A stretch of 64,000 bases of DNA from Taxawa tesnikishii (nom. ined.) (lineage: Eukaryota; Ascomycota; Dothideomycetes; Dothideales): positions 372,001 through 436,000 of the forward strand of contig JAPDRO010000021.1 of NCBI GenBank assembly GCA_030247885.1, written 5' to 3'. The notes under the pieces were generated by a model. That model was not told the origin of the DNA. It ran no database searches and worked only from the letters and a program-made list of their open reading frames with translations. The position numbers were made by a program, and so were the translations under genes. Every line of letters starts with the position of its first letter. Within the stretch, counting starts at the first letter, position 1. This document shows, one piece after another, positions 47,096 through 57,926 of this stretch.

Positions 47096-48946
47096 TCACT
47101 CAGAATCAACCATCGATGCAGCCTTTCTCTTCTTCCCATCCCGCTTCCCATCCCCGCCTGTGAAAACGTCCTCATCCTCCCCCATCACTACATCGCTCAT
47201 CATGGCCTTTCCCTCGCCCCTCGCTCTTCCTTTCCCCTTGTCCTTCAACGGACTCTCTTCAACCGTCGCCTTACGTAGAGCCGCACCATCGTACGCGAGC
47301 AGGCTAGGATTAGCGGCGAACGAGATAATCTGACCGCTTGAAATCGGTGTCTTCGGCGTCTTTCCGAGCATCATGGCAGCTGTAAGATTGGTCTGTCCAA
47401 CGTTTACCGGTGGGGAAGGCTTTTTCACCTTGGGGTGCGACGGCGCTTGGGGGAACGGAGTGGCGTGTCAGCGTCGGCTGCGGGGGTGAGATTGGCGGTG
47501 GCGGCAGGGTTGGAAGCGCTGGGAGTGCCAGCGGCGGAAGCGGCTTTGAGCTTGATTTCGAAGGGAGTGACCGTGGTAGAAGCGGTAGTCCTGATGGGAG
47601 CGGAGGTCTGGGTGATGGTCTTGGGCTTGGTCCGCTTGGTCGGAGTGGACATGGTTTTGGCAGGAGGAGCATGGCTTGCGGCGGGGGCGGAACCAGGACT
47701 AGTGGCGACGATGGAGCTCCTGAGCTTGGAGGGGGTTGAGGGCGTGTAAGGAGAAACGTAGGCTGGAGCTGTAGTGGGAGTGGTGGCCTTGCTCTCGGTT
47801 CGGCTAGGAGGGGTGGTAATGGTCGCAGCGATGGACGCGTAGCTTGCGGCGCGGGCAGAAGTGGTAGCAGCGGCAGCCTTGGTGCACCTAGCGATCTTAG
47901 TGAGGCGGGTCCCGTCAAAGGGACGTCGATCGCGGTGCCCTTGCTAGGAATGACCGGGGAAGAGAAAACGTTGGCGGTAAGCTCTCCAGGTGCGGTCTTG
48001 GTGGCCTTGGCAAGCGTAGCCGGGGCAGAAATGACTCTCTGCTTCTCGTTCTTATCCTTCTCCTTAGGGGCGACCCTAATCATCAGGCCGTGCTCAGTCA
48101 TGACCCTGCGAGCAACCCAACGTTTCTGAGGTAACTCGGGGCACATTTCGCGTATGATACGCTTGTCGAGGACAAGATGAGCGGCTTTGGGGTCTGTTCG
48201 AATGGTGTTTGGCGGAGGAGCAACAGCATCGAGGACAGCGCGGGCGCTGGGAAAGCGTTTCTGCTCGGGTGTGTTGAGGATGGTGCGACCGTCAGGCAGA
48301 ACCAGTGAGGACCTCACGTCGTTGCTATTGATGCCGAGATCTGGCGGGACGCTGGTGCGCAGTGCAGAATCCTTTGCCCTTCCAGCTTCCTCCGGACTGG
48401 GCGCCTGGCCTCTCTTGTCTCTGACCAATCTGGCGTGAATCTCTTTACGTGCCGCTGATTTGAGCCACTCGAGATCGGCCTTTCTCCAGGACTCTGGAAA
48501 GAAGCGCATGAGCCCGTCCATCAGATCGGCTGCATTTCTGGTGTAGAAGAGCGAGTAGACGTTGACGAAGGTCTGCTTCTCGTCGGCATAACGGACCAGG
48601 TACTTTTGTAGGACACTCTGGAATCTAGCCCCGCCATCCTTGTCTAGCGTAGCCTAGGAAGTATGAGTGTGACGAAGAGTGAGAGCCTTTTTTTAAAAAA
48701 TATACATACCGTGACGGTGTTGATATAGTCCTGGGCGAACGCGACGAGAGCGTTGTTCTCCTTGCGCTTCTTGAGCGGCTTGAGGCCTGGGATCTTGGTT
48801 CTGAAGAACGGATTGCTGCCATCCCACTCAAGAGGGATCGTTGGCAGTGCTTTTGGCGGCATGGCACTGTCTGCTAATGCTTTGGTTGTTTGTGGTGAGG
48901 GACTGATGGCGGAGGAAGAGGCGGAGGGGAGGCGTAGGGTGGCCAT
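47096..48946 (-). CDS. Conserved-looking nuclear-type protein of unknown function
   Basis: Exons 48946-48710 and 48653-47096 (56-nt intron, GTATGT...CCTAG). The N-terminal half looks folded: PTIPLEWDGSNPFFRTKIPG, NALVAFAQDYINTVT, ATLDKDGGARFQSVLQKYL, FVNVYSLFYTRNAADLMDG and FFPESWRKADLEWLKSAARK. The C-terminal half is Ser/Thr/Ala/Pro-rich with basic patches (SPKRRRTP, DGKKRKAA), which suggests nuclear targeting. Two single-base losses must be corrected, at G3 47920-47922 and G4 47432-47435 (plus strand). Without them the second half reads as an implausible Pro/Leu-rich frame. Corrected length is 598 residues. I do not recognise the family. Confidence 0.68.
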
Positions 48947-49400
48947 AGCGTTTGCTTGTCTATGGCCTGTAACTATCAATTAGTTAGTTTTTGTTCAGTT
49001 TTCGTTGCCCAACAAAGGTGCAAGCGGTCTCCGGCAAGTGGTACAAGCAGGAAATGCAGTCGTCGACCAAGCGGATGGGAAAAGATGAGACACATGAGAT
49101 GAGATGGCCGTGGGGTGGTATCAACAACGGAAAAATAGAGTCGTGCAAGAAAACACGAAAGCGCTGTTCATCAATCACTTATCTTCGCCTAAGATCTTTC
49201 GATGTGCCATCATCACTGGCTTCCTTTCACTGCAGCCACGCCGCTAACAGAAGACGAACGGATCTATGGAATATCGAAGTGATGCCATGGACATCTCAGA
49301 ACGTGAGCTAAAGAGACATACAAACCTGGGGTTCAGGAATCTGCAATGCTTCTGTGGCTCTGCTCTCGATTGCACCATCAGTGAGCCAGTCGTTCCTGAC
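48947..49400. other. Intergenic (promoter of unknown gene, amidohydrolase 3' flank)
   Basis: No gene seen in these 454 bases. A short unrelated open frame on the plus strand (48991-49311) has no motifs. Confidence 0.5.
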
Positions 49401-50938
49401 CTACTGTTGAGAGCCACCCTTCACTGTCCTCCTCCCGACCCCTCCATCGTAGAGATATATCGCCTCTGACACGCTCCTTCTTGTATGCCAGTCCGCCTTT
49501 GCCTTTGCAAACAGCACCAAATCCGCTGCCTGCCCCGACTTCACTTCCAGTGAGGACATAGTCTCGTCTGATGTTCGCTTGGGGTTTCCACCTGGGAGTC
49601 CAATCGCAGCCTTCGCCCGCGTCGAGACACATTCATACAAGATCTCCGCATCGCGCTTTGTGCCAGCTTGGTAAACACCCACGCCCGTACAAGCAACCGA
49701 TAAAGGATCACAGGACCCCTGGGGCGTGAAAGCGTTCCCAATATTGTTGATGCTGATCGCTGCATTCAAGCCGTACTCTCTGATCAACTTTGGTACGGGC
49801 AACGTGCCGCGAGCACCGTGATCCGTGCGCATCATAAAGAGATCCGAGGTAGGAAGTCCGACGAAACTGACTGGCAGGTCGCCGATCTCTTTTTCAGACG
49901 CTTCCAATCGTCGCCTTTGAACAAGGTCAAGCGGGTACAGTGACCGAGTACGATGAGCTTGTTGGTCTTTGCAATCCACTGCTTCGCCTTTAGCGTGCGC
50001 AAGACGTGCCAGACCAAGGGCTCAGTGTCCGGATCCAAGTTGTAGTCCAAGTGGAAGTCTAGGTGCTTGTTCTTTTCCAGAGCAAGGTCGACCATCCACT
50101 CCACATTCCGCTCCATCTTCTCTCTATCTGACTCGACATATGGTGTGCTGCCCAACACATCAGCTTGCCATTCGTCCTCTGCGGACGTTCGCATGAGCCG
50201 TCTGATCTCCTCTCCGCCATCATCTCCAGAGAAGATGGGAAGCTGAGCAAAAGCACAGAGCTGGACGGTGCATTTGTTCTCACGCTCGCTAGTCTCTTTG
50301 ATCTCCCGACCCGCTTTGAGACATTTCATACCAACGATGGCATCTACTTCGACAAATGTTCGCATGGCTGTCACACCGTAACTGTGGCTTTCGTCGACGA
50401 CGCGGTGGCCTCGTTCGAGAAGATCGTCATGCTCGAAGTTAGATTTTGCTTTGCCGGTGAGTTCCATGGCTTCGGAGAAGGTACCTTCCTCGATCTGGAG
50501 ATGGGCATATTTGGGATGCGCGAGCAGAAATGCTTTGTCCAGATGCACATGCGGGTGGCACAGAGACGGTGTGAGCAGCGCACCGTGTCCATTCAGACGG
50601 CTGTCGTCTGCTTGCGTTTGGTTTGCTTCCTGATCCTGTTGTTCGCACGGCGTTACAGACTGTATTTGCCCGTCAGATATAGCAATGTTCCAGGCGGATC
50701 CGGCAGGTGTCATCGGCAAGCTGACATTAAATATCCTGTTGATAGGTTTGAAAAGTTTAGATGCTGCAGGAGGGTCCTGAGACTTCTTCGTCCCTGATCG
50801 AGTGGCTGGTGATGAGAGCTGGGCATGTGGATCAAGCTTGCGTATGAGGTCGTGGGCAGACGTAGGATCCCCAAATTGGATCTTGGCCATCTCTGCATTC
50901 AGGTCGATGCCGTGTTTCTTCAGGAACTCTTGAGCCAT
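49401..50938 (-). CDS. Amidohydrolase, cytosine deaminase-like metallohydrolase
   Basis: Single exon from the ATG at 50938. After about 70 residues comes the composite beta domain (IFNVSLPMTPAGSAWNIAI). The metal-binding HxH is in LTPSLCHPHVHLDKAFL, followed by HSYGVTAMRTFVEVD, the strand FHLDYNLDPDTE, the metal-ligand-like VLGHCTRL and, near the end, GLPTSDLFMMRTDHG and SINNIGNAF with the conserved Asp and Asn positions. The family hydrolyses cyclic amides or deaminates pyrimidine-like rings; the actual substrate is undetermined. The frame breaks at the T5 run 49890-49894 (plus strand). One added base gives 512 residues. Divergent from the SWP73-like gene, 784 bp apart. Confidence 0.82.
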
Positions 50939-51722
50939 TTTCGGAAACGGATGTCAACGGATCGGTCTAAGAGATTGCTATTGCTGCCAAGTATTCAGTG
51001 TGATGGAGTTTAAGAGAATCTCTCAACCGCTTGTTTCTCTGAACGCGTCCAACTGTATCTGTATGAGACAGGCGGCTGAGAGCCTTGTAGAGGATAGGTC
51101 GGCTCAAAGTAGAGATCTATGTGCAAACAATATATTGTGACAGACGTAGAATTTCGATAGTACTTGATGAAGCAGCTTCTGTCCGGCGCAACGACGAGGC
51201 ACGGTCAAGCAAAGGCAGTATTGAGGACGCCACAGAAACCGCCAATATAGACAGAACAGCAATGCAACGATAGATGGGATGAATGCAGGTACAATGAGCG
51301 GTTGAAGTGAGGTACAAGGTACAGTCAGTCCCCCTGTCGTGCCCCGCCTCGCGTATTGGGAAGGGTACGCTTCCATTTCGGGACATCGAAACTGAAACAC
51401 GCCTGCACGTCCCTCCTTCACGCGTCTGAAGCTTCGTCTTCATCCAAAGCATTACATCCATCAAGTAACACCATCACATCCCGATTCTCACGGCTTCCGC
51501 GCGATTCGCACTGCTCGGCTGAAAGCGACCAAGATGCAAGCCGGTCGGCCTTTTCCACCGCAAGCGAGTTCGCGCTCGCCGGCGACTCATACTACCCAAG
51601 GCCGGCGCGGAGGTCCAGGTACGCAACTACTGCCGTCGCAATTCTCATACAGCGAACCCCACCTATTGTCACATCATAAGGCCCGCGCGTTACTCTAGAG
51701 TGCTTCGCTGTAATACGCGACA
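50939..51722. other. Divergent promoter region, possible first exon of SWP73-like gene
   Basis: Shared promoter between two divergent genes. An ATG at 51534 starts an open segment rich in Pro/Ser/Arg (MQAGRPFPPQASSRSP) that ends at a GTACGC donor near 51620. It could be a 5' exon of the downstream gene, but the only acceptor restoring frame (ending 51735, GAG) is weak. Confidence 0.4.
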
Positions 51723-53318
51723 ATGTCCGCACGAGGACACAGGAAGAAGATCAGTTTTGCTGACTTGAAGGAAACGTTTGATCGCGCAGCTCCTATGAAT
51801 TACCCTGGAACCGCACACGTACCTGCCGCATACAGACAGCAACCAACTGCAGCACAAGAACATGAGCAACGTCAGCGACGAGAAGAAGCGCGGCGGCTGT
51901 CCAGAAGACCCCAAGATCGCAGCATTCCGGACGAGCTCTCGGAAGTGGTCGTTGGCGATGGGGTTGAGCGCTACAAGCAACTCAGAGATGTCGAACGCAG
52001 ACTGGATGCTGTCATGATGCAGAAGAGAGTCGAGGTCATGGAGAGTCTGAATTGGCCTTCCCACACCGAGGGCACTCTGCGCATATGGATTAGCAACACG
52101 GCGGAGGGTCAGCCTTGGCAGGTCATGGAAGAGGGAGGTGGAGGCTTGGGCGAAGATGGCACATTCGACTTTGGAGAGAACAGCCAGGCTACATTTCGCG
52201 TCAAGATTGAGGGAAAGTTGCTGGACGACGGAAATGACGAGGATAAGGAGGAAACTGAGAAGGACGGAGATGCCATGGACCAGGACGGACAGCCGGCCAA
52301 GCCCAAAACACCCGCAAAGGAGCGGATGAGGCTGTCGCATTTCTTCAAGTCCATCACCGTTGACTTCCACAGATCTCCTTCCCTTCAACCGGATGGGTTT
52401 ACGTCGATTGACTGGAGAAAGCCTGATCGCAATGCACCCGGCGCAATGTCTGCTCCGGACAACAACGCAGCGGACTTCGATTGCCTGGAGTTCCAGCGCA
52501 AGAGCGACGAGGACATCAACGTGACCATCAACCTGGAATTGGACTACCAACCAGTACACCAGCGCTTCAGACTACCCAAGGGCCTTGCCGATCTCCTCGA
52601 CATGCAAGTGGGATACCGCGCAGAGATCCTCGAGCGATTATGGGACTACATCCGCGCGTTTGGGCTCCAGGAAGAGGAAGAAATGCGCACCGTCGTCTGC
52701 GACGAACCACTCAAGGCTGTACGTCCTCCCCGCCTCACTTCCCAATACCCTAACCCTACTAACATATCCTGCTAGGTCTTCGGTGTCGAATCCTTCTCCT
52801 TCACCAACCTCACCCAAATGGTGCACGGCCTCATTACGCCCCTTCCACCCATCAAACTTCCCTACACCATCCGCGTCGACCGCGACTATATCGCGCCCAC
52901 CGACCTCTCCATCCCCGCCTCCCGCCCCACCATCTACGACATCCGCGTACCCCTCCCTTCACCCCTCAAATCCCACATGCGCGGAATCCGCTCCTCGCAC
53001 CAGCACATGACGACCCTCCAATCACTCAACCAAATCGACTCCGACCTCGTCCTCGTAATCGAGAAGATCCAACACGTCAACGCCAAACGCAAATTCTACG
53101 ATTCCCTCGCACGCGACCCCGCATCCTTCGTCAAGCGCTGGATTAGCTCCCAAAAGCGCGATCTGGAAGTCATTCTCGCGGAGGGTGGACGTGGGAATGG
53201 CGATGTGGCGGAACCTGGAGAGGAATTCAGGAGGGGTGGAAATGAGAGTGTGTGGAACACGCCGTTGGCGAAGGAGGCAGTGGGGTTGCATTTGGCGAGA
53301 AGTCAGAAGGCGCTTTAG
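51723..53318 (+). CDS. SWI/SNF and RSC subunit, SWP73/RSC6-like (SWIB domain)
   Basis: Exons 51723-52718 and 52776-53318 (57-nt intron with CTAAC branch) give 512 residues in frame from the ATG at 51723. SMARCD-family landmarks are IPDELSEVVVGDGVERYKQL, TLRIWISNTAEGQPW, MRLSHFFKSITVDF (a nearby stretch is acidic, DEDKEETEKDGD) and the SWIB domain around QRFRLPKGLADLLDMQ, RLWDYIRAFGLQ and ITPLPPIKLPYTIRVD. The C-terminus is helical (QIDSDLVLVIEKIQHVNAKR). The protein is a core subunit of SWI/SNF-type chromatin remodellers (Snf12/Rsc6). The start could lie further upstream (ATG 51534) if a 5' intron is used. Confidence 0.93.
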
Positions 53319-54158
53319 GAGCCACCAAGCGCTGTGGGCGCTGTGCCTGGGGATGTGAAAGTAGAAGTGAGGCAAGGAGAAGACAGGGGAAGGGGAAGGG
53401 TAGAGGCTTATGTTTGGGACGTCCCCAGGGCTGATACAGTTGACATACCGGCCCTGGATTCACGACTCAAGAGCGCCGGAGTTACAGTTTGGAACCGCGC
53501 GACCAGCGAAGCTCGATGACTGTGACACTGAGAATTGCATTGACTGCTGGAGGAAAACAGGGGAAGAAGGCGGCGTGGAGGCGGAACGAGAAAGAAGCTC
53601 GTTCTTCTGCCGTTTCAGAGGCTGATATGGAGACTGGAATAGGAAGGAGTGAAGGGGATAAACAAGATTCTCCCATGAATTAGCGACGGCGCTGGGCCAA
53701 GGATGGAAAGGCAGTCTTTGACGAATTTCGACGTTGCGTTGATCAGGTATTGTTTCTCTTTAATCTATGGCAGTAGAAGAAATCGCGGATTGACGAACAT
53801 TCTGTGCCATCTTACATATCTCCGTGTCCGTTTTGTCTTTTTCGTCCAGTCCTCTCAGTAATGAGCCGGATTGATTGGCACATCCTCTGAACAGCGATTA
53901 CAATACGACTGGTAGCCGCGTAGATGCTACAAAAACTCAAGCACCATGTCATGGTTGCCTGCTGAGTACGCTGCTTTCGATTCCTTTTCTTCCCTTCGAG
54001 CATGCTGCACTCGTCGTTCGCTTATTTGGTTCACGTGTTTCGAAAGCTTCACTGGGCTTTCACTTGTCCCGCAGATGCTGGCAGATCCACCACATAAAAC
54101 AACTGCCCACATCACAACCAACCCTCGACATTCCTCCTCTTCCAAACCTCAGCCGGCC
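53319..54158. other. Intergenic after SWP73-like gene
   Basis: No supported gene. Contains the 3' UTR of the SWIB gene and the upstream region of the decayed DUF6604-like locus. Confidence 0.45.
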
Positions 54159-55531
54159 ATGGAGTCGAATTCGATCCAAGACCGGTACAAGCCGTACAAA
54201 ACCAGCACTGAGAAGCTGGTACAAAGCGCGCAAGGTCTGCGACATATCCACCATCCTCGAGAGCTTTGCCACCGAGGACCTTGTAAAACGGGCGGAAAAT
54301 TGACATTGCGGCGGAGAACCCGACAATCGACGTTCTGGCGAATATCATACAGATTGCAAAAGAGGTGATCGACGGTCGCAGAGCCTGCGCCGAGTAGTAC
54401 GTAGCACATGATTCTACAAGCCAGATAAAAAACCTGATAGTGTTCTAAACCCAATCAGGTACGACCGTTCAATGCTCCGAGCGAAAGTAACAAATCGCAC
54501 AGACACTTCATCAGGGTCCCCGTGAAGGTCTATGGTCTCCTCCGAAGTGCGCATTACCGAGGTACGTGGTAGCAGGCAGAACAGTGTCAGGCACTGGTCC
54601 TCTCATCAGGTCTTCGGCTTGAAAGTCGACAATTGCCGGAAGACCTCCATACAGCCATTCTCTAGACATCTAGTCGATAACTGCTCGAAAGACCATTGGC
54701 AATCCACGTTGAGTGCTCGTCTATCGGTCGAGCACTGCCTGTCGATATGCTGGCGCATGCTTGTTTCACGCGCAATGTCAGGATTTCTAATAGTGTATTG
54801 ACCCCTACCAGGTATGAGCAAGAAGGCTTACACCAAGGCGGAGAAAGCGAAGCCGGAAATCGATGCTCTAGAGAGTCTCTTCACTCCTCCCCAAACCGAA
54901 GAGCCGTCTGAGTCGACAGATTCCCCATCCGGTTGCGCAGCGCCTTCCAACACTCCGGATCCCAAAAAGACGAGATCACGTCGCTCCCGGTTCAGCTCGA
55001 AGATCTGCATGAAGAAGAAATGTTCAAAATCTGGTGCTTCCCGGAAGACATGCATGGCATTAGGTGTTTTCTCTACCGAATTTGGGCAGACCATCGTGCA
55101 GGCCTTCTCGGTTTTCCGGATGCACGTTATACCACAGACATCGCCTTCATTCTTGCCAGCAACAGGGACATAGCGTTCGAAAACAAGTATTCTATCTTCA
55201 ACCAGGAGTACGTCTCTGTCAGTGTCGACATCCTTAACGTCAACTTTACAGTACGCGAAAAGCGGCTCGCCGCGCGCAGCTCACTTCACTCAGTCCAGAG
55301 CTCCCGCCTGATCCCCGCCTGAAACTCGCGAACGAGTGTGCGGCTTGGCAGGATCTAGCTAAAGGCATCAAGATTGCACAGGATTCGAAAGGCTTGATCG
55401 TCTGGTTCCCGAGCAATTCGGCCGCGGAGGCTCTGCATGCTTCAATCGACGTGAGCAGTCTGATCCAGAGAGCTGATCGGGGCACACATTTGTCGGCGGA
55501 CGCTCACCAGATCTCTATGGAAACCGTGTAA
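54159..55531 (+). pseudogene. Decayed DUF6604-like gene
   Basis: Fragments in several frames together resemble the fungal DUF6604 N-terminal domain. They are an ATG-initiated start (IQDRYKPYKTSTEKLV), WYKARKVCDISTILESFATE, then DIAAENPTIDVLANIIQIAK, a premature TAG at the end of GRRACAE (about 54394), LHEEEMFKIWCFPEDMHGIR with FLYRIWADHRAG, DARYTTDIAFILASNRDIAF, and finally LANECAAWQDLAKGIKIAQD ending at the TAA at 55529-55531. A canonical intron end (TTTACAG, 55250) helps join the last two parts. At least two frame changes cannot be fixed by adding a single base to a homopolymer, and a stop replaces a codon. This favours true decay over assembly error. The function of the domain is unknown to me; it is common in fungal accessory genes. 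Confidence 0.5.
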
Positions 55532-55957
55532 TCGCTTGTGGCAGGTTCCTTTGCGGCCCTCGTGAGGAGCAAGGAATGACCTGCCAATCAGTCCAGCGAA
55601 AGCGCTGCGTCGGAACCCGCGTTGTCAGCTGCTCGAAAGCTCATGAAAGACGTCATGGAGAAGAAGCGTGCAATCTAGTGATCATTGATGCGAGGGCGCG
55701 ATACCGTATCGGCAACTGGAGACTATGACCTATATGGCCCTTGAAGTTGACAAGAAAAATGCTTCTAGGAGGAGATGACAGTAGAGGCATTGCCGGTAGG
55801 AAGGACGTAGCGTGCAAAAGAGATCCGCAATGGCGTCGGTGGTCGGCGGCTTGGGTAGTGATGCTGAGTTCTTGTAGTACGAGGATACAATCTCGGCTTC
55901 AATTACCTCACCCTCTTTGCCCAAACTCCCATCTCATCCCCACGGAACCCTTCCATC
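55532..55957. other. 3' flanks of DUF6604-like locus and BFR2
   Basis: Short convergent spacer. Nothing recognised; an open frame at 55741-55971 has no motifs and overlaps the end of BFR2. Confidence 0.5.
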
Positions 55958-57464
55958 TCACCCACTCCTGAACAACGACAACCCCGCCTCCTCAACGTCA
56001 ATTCCATCCATCCCTTCCTCCTCCACCTCCTCCTCGCCCAGACCCACGCTCCTCCCGAGCAAACTCCCGAACAGCTCATCCACCTGTCTGTCCGCCCAAG
56101 TCCCTCTATCCTCAGGCGCCATGAAGTTCTGCAACTTCTCGTGCACCGTATACCTCAACTTCCTCCCCTTGCTAGCCTTCGTATCCACATTCTTCTTCGT
56201 CTTCGCCTCTCTTCGCATCTGGAAACTGACATCGATATGCGAGGCGCTCGCGACGGAATCCGCGCTCCGCTGCTCGAGCAGCGACTGCAGCAGCAGGCCG
56301 TAGAAATCCGCGTCGTCGTACACGCGCGCGTCTTCGCTGACCTTGCGCGACAGCTGCAGGGGTGCGCATGAGCGTGGCGTGCGCGCCCGTTTCACGAGGC
56401 GCGAGGAATCGGCCAGTTGGGAATGGAGCACGTCGACGATGGTTTGCTGGGTGGCGGAGTTGTTGAGCCGGTTGCGCGGTTCGAGGGATGCCGCGCCCCG
56501 CGCTTTGACCGACCATTTCGAGAGTATGGAGTTGAGGTGTGCTTGGCTATTGGACTCTTGCGTGCGCATGTGCGACCAGAGGTCCGCGGTGGGTGTGGAG
56601 AGAGATTTCAGCATGCGTGCGCTTTTGCTGGTGCGCCTGGTGTGCAGCTCTTCTCGGAGGTTGTTGAGGGAGGACCAGAAGGAGAAGACGGCTTTTTCGG
56701 CGGCTTCGAAGGCGTTGGCTGGAGGGACGGGAGTGGCGGGATCAGAGGATAGGCCGGTCATGGTGTTTGTTGCAATCAGCGCTTTTTGGAGTTTGATTCT
56801 GGTGCCAAGGAGGGAGTCGAAGGTCTTGCGTTGCTGCTTTACAGCTCGCCCTTTCTCTGCATCTGCTTTTGCTGCCTGCGATAGTGTAGCCGCCACAGAC
56901 TTTTGCTCTTCGGCCATGATTCTGCGCAGCTCTGAGCGATCATCGCCAGCGTCTTTCTCTCGGTCTTCCATGTCTTCATCTTCGTCTTCCTCCTCACTGA
57001 TATCTGTAGCCGGGGATTCCTCGCCATCTTGCAGATCCCCGTCCTCGTCTGCTTCGCTCTCATCCTCTTCACCATCCATGTCTTCCTGCCCATCCACTTC
57101 CTCCTCGCTTTCCGCGTCATCAAAGCCCTTGTTGAAAGGATCGTCCTCTTCGTCTTCTTCCATCATGGCAGTCCGGCTGACCTTCGAACCCTCGTACTGA
57201 GGCCCCAAGGGCACGATGTCCCGTTTCCTCAGCTTGCTCTTCCCGACTTGGAAATAATGTTCCCGTCCAGCATTGGCATCTGCTACGTCCGCATCGCTCT
57301 CCTCGTCAGTATCTGCCGGCGGCGCATCCTCTTCTGGGTCAAAGTCTGAACATAGCATTAGCGGGTGGGCTATAGTAATGGTTGTGATTGACCCTACCTT
57401 TGGGTGCTGGGTTTTCCAGATCGGCTAGTTGCTCTGCCAGAGACATCGATTTGCTTGGCGCCAT
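55958..57464 (-). CDS. BFR2: BFR2/AATF (Che-1)-like nucleolar protein of the SSU processome
   Basis: Exons 57464-57398 and 57345-55958 (52-nt intron) give 484 residues in an intact frame. The short first exon encodes MAPSKSMSLAEQLADLENPA, the usual Bfr2 start. Then come DFDPEED, acidic runs (EEEDEDEDMED), the central AATF leucine-rich region (GTRIKLQKALIATN, FWSSLNNLREELH) and the C-terminal TRAUB domain (YDDADFYGLLLQSLLEQRS, KGRKLRYTVHEKLQNFM, WADRQVDELFGSLLG). Bfr2 is needed for early 18S rRNA processing and 40S subunit assembly. The gene is divergent from the FAD monooxygenase, 462 bp apart, and contrasts with it in having no frame damage. Confidence 0.93.
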
Positions 57465-57926
57465 TGTAGAACAATGTGGCGGTTTGTTTCTCGTCCTTGC
57501 GACTTTTTGAGGATCTCGTCGCGAAACTTTTGGCGAAGTCGAACGCCAAGACGCGGAAACGGCCCGCTGCAGGGTTGGTTTCCGCCGAGGGTGCCGACAT
57601 GGTTGTTCTTACCGCGCGTTCAAGTCAGTTCATATCCCTCTATCCTGTTCCGATTTCTTTGACCTCGCAGTCGCCGCGCGTCTCCTTCTCGTGAGCACGC
57701 AGTCCGTCCGGTCCCATCCGTGCTTTCGACGTCTGTGTTGCACTGCGACCGTGTATACCATAGTGCCAAGTCCCATCGATTCATTGCCCTTGCGGCGCCA
57801 AGTAGGGTGAAATTCCTACGGTTCGCCTGAAGAAAGGTCCGAGTTGTTCGGCCTGTTCTTAAGAGTATAACAGTCTCGCATCCTTCCTCTTCTCGTTCCG
57901 CGCCAAGCGCATCTCTCTATCCTGAC
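57465..57926. other. Divergent promoter, BFR2 / FAD monooxygenase
   Basis: Carries both promoters. The open frame reading from 57600 on the minus strand overlaps the BFR2 start in another frame and is considered spurious. Confidence 0.5.

Noticed and set aside
47310-47919. Pro/Leu-rich continuation of the 47096-48946 gene in its first frame
   Set aside because: The alternative frames read TRLTKIARCTKAAAATTSA and a basic Ser/Thr tail, which fit a single-base loss far better than a 200-residue Pro/Leu stretch.
57394-57600. Minus-strand frame starting upstream of BFR2
   Set aside because: It overlaps the well-supported BFR2 first exon in another frame.
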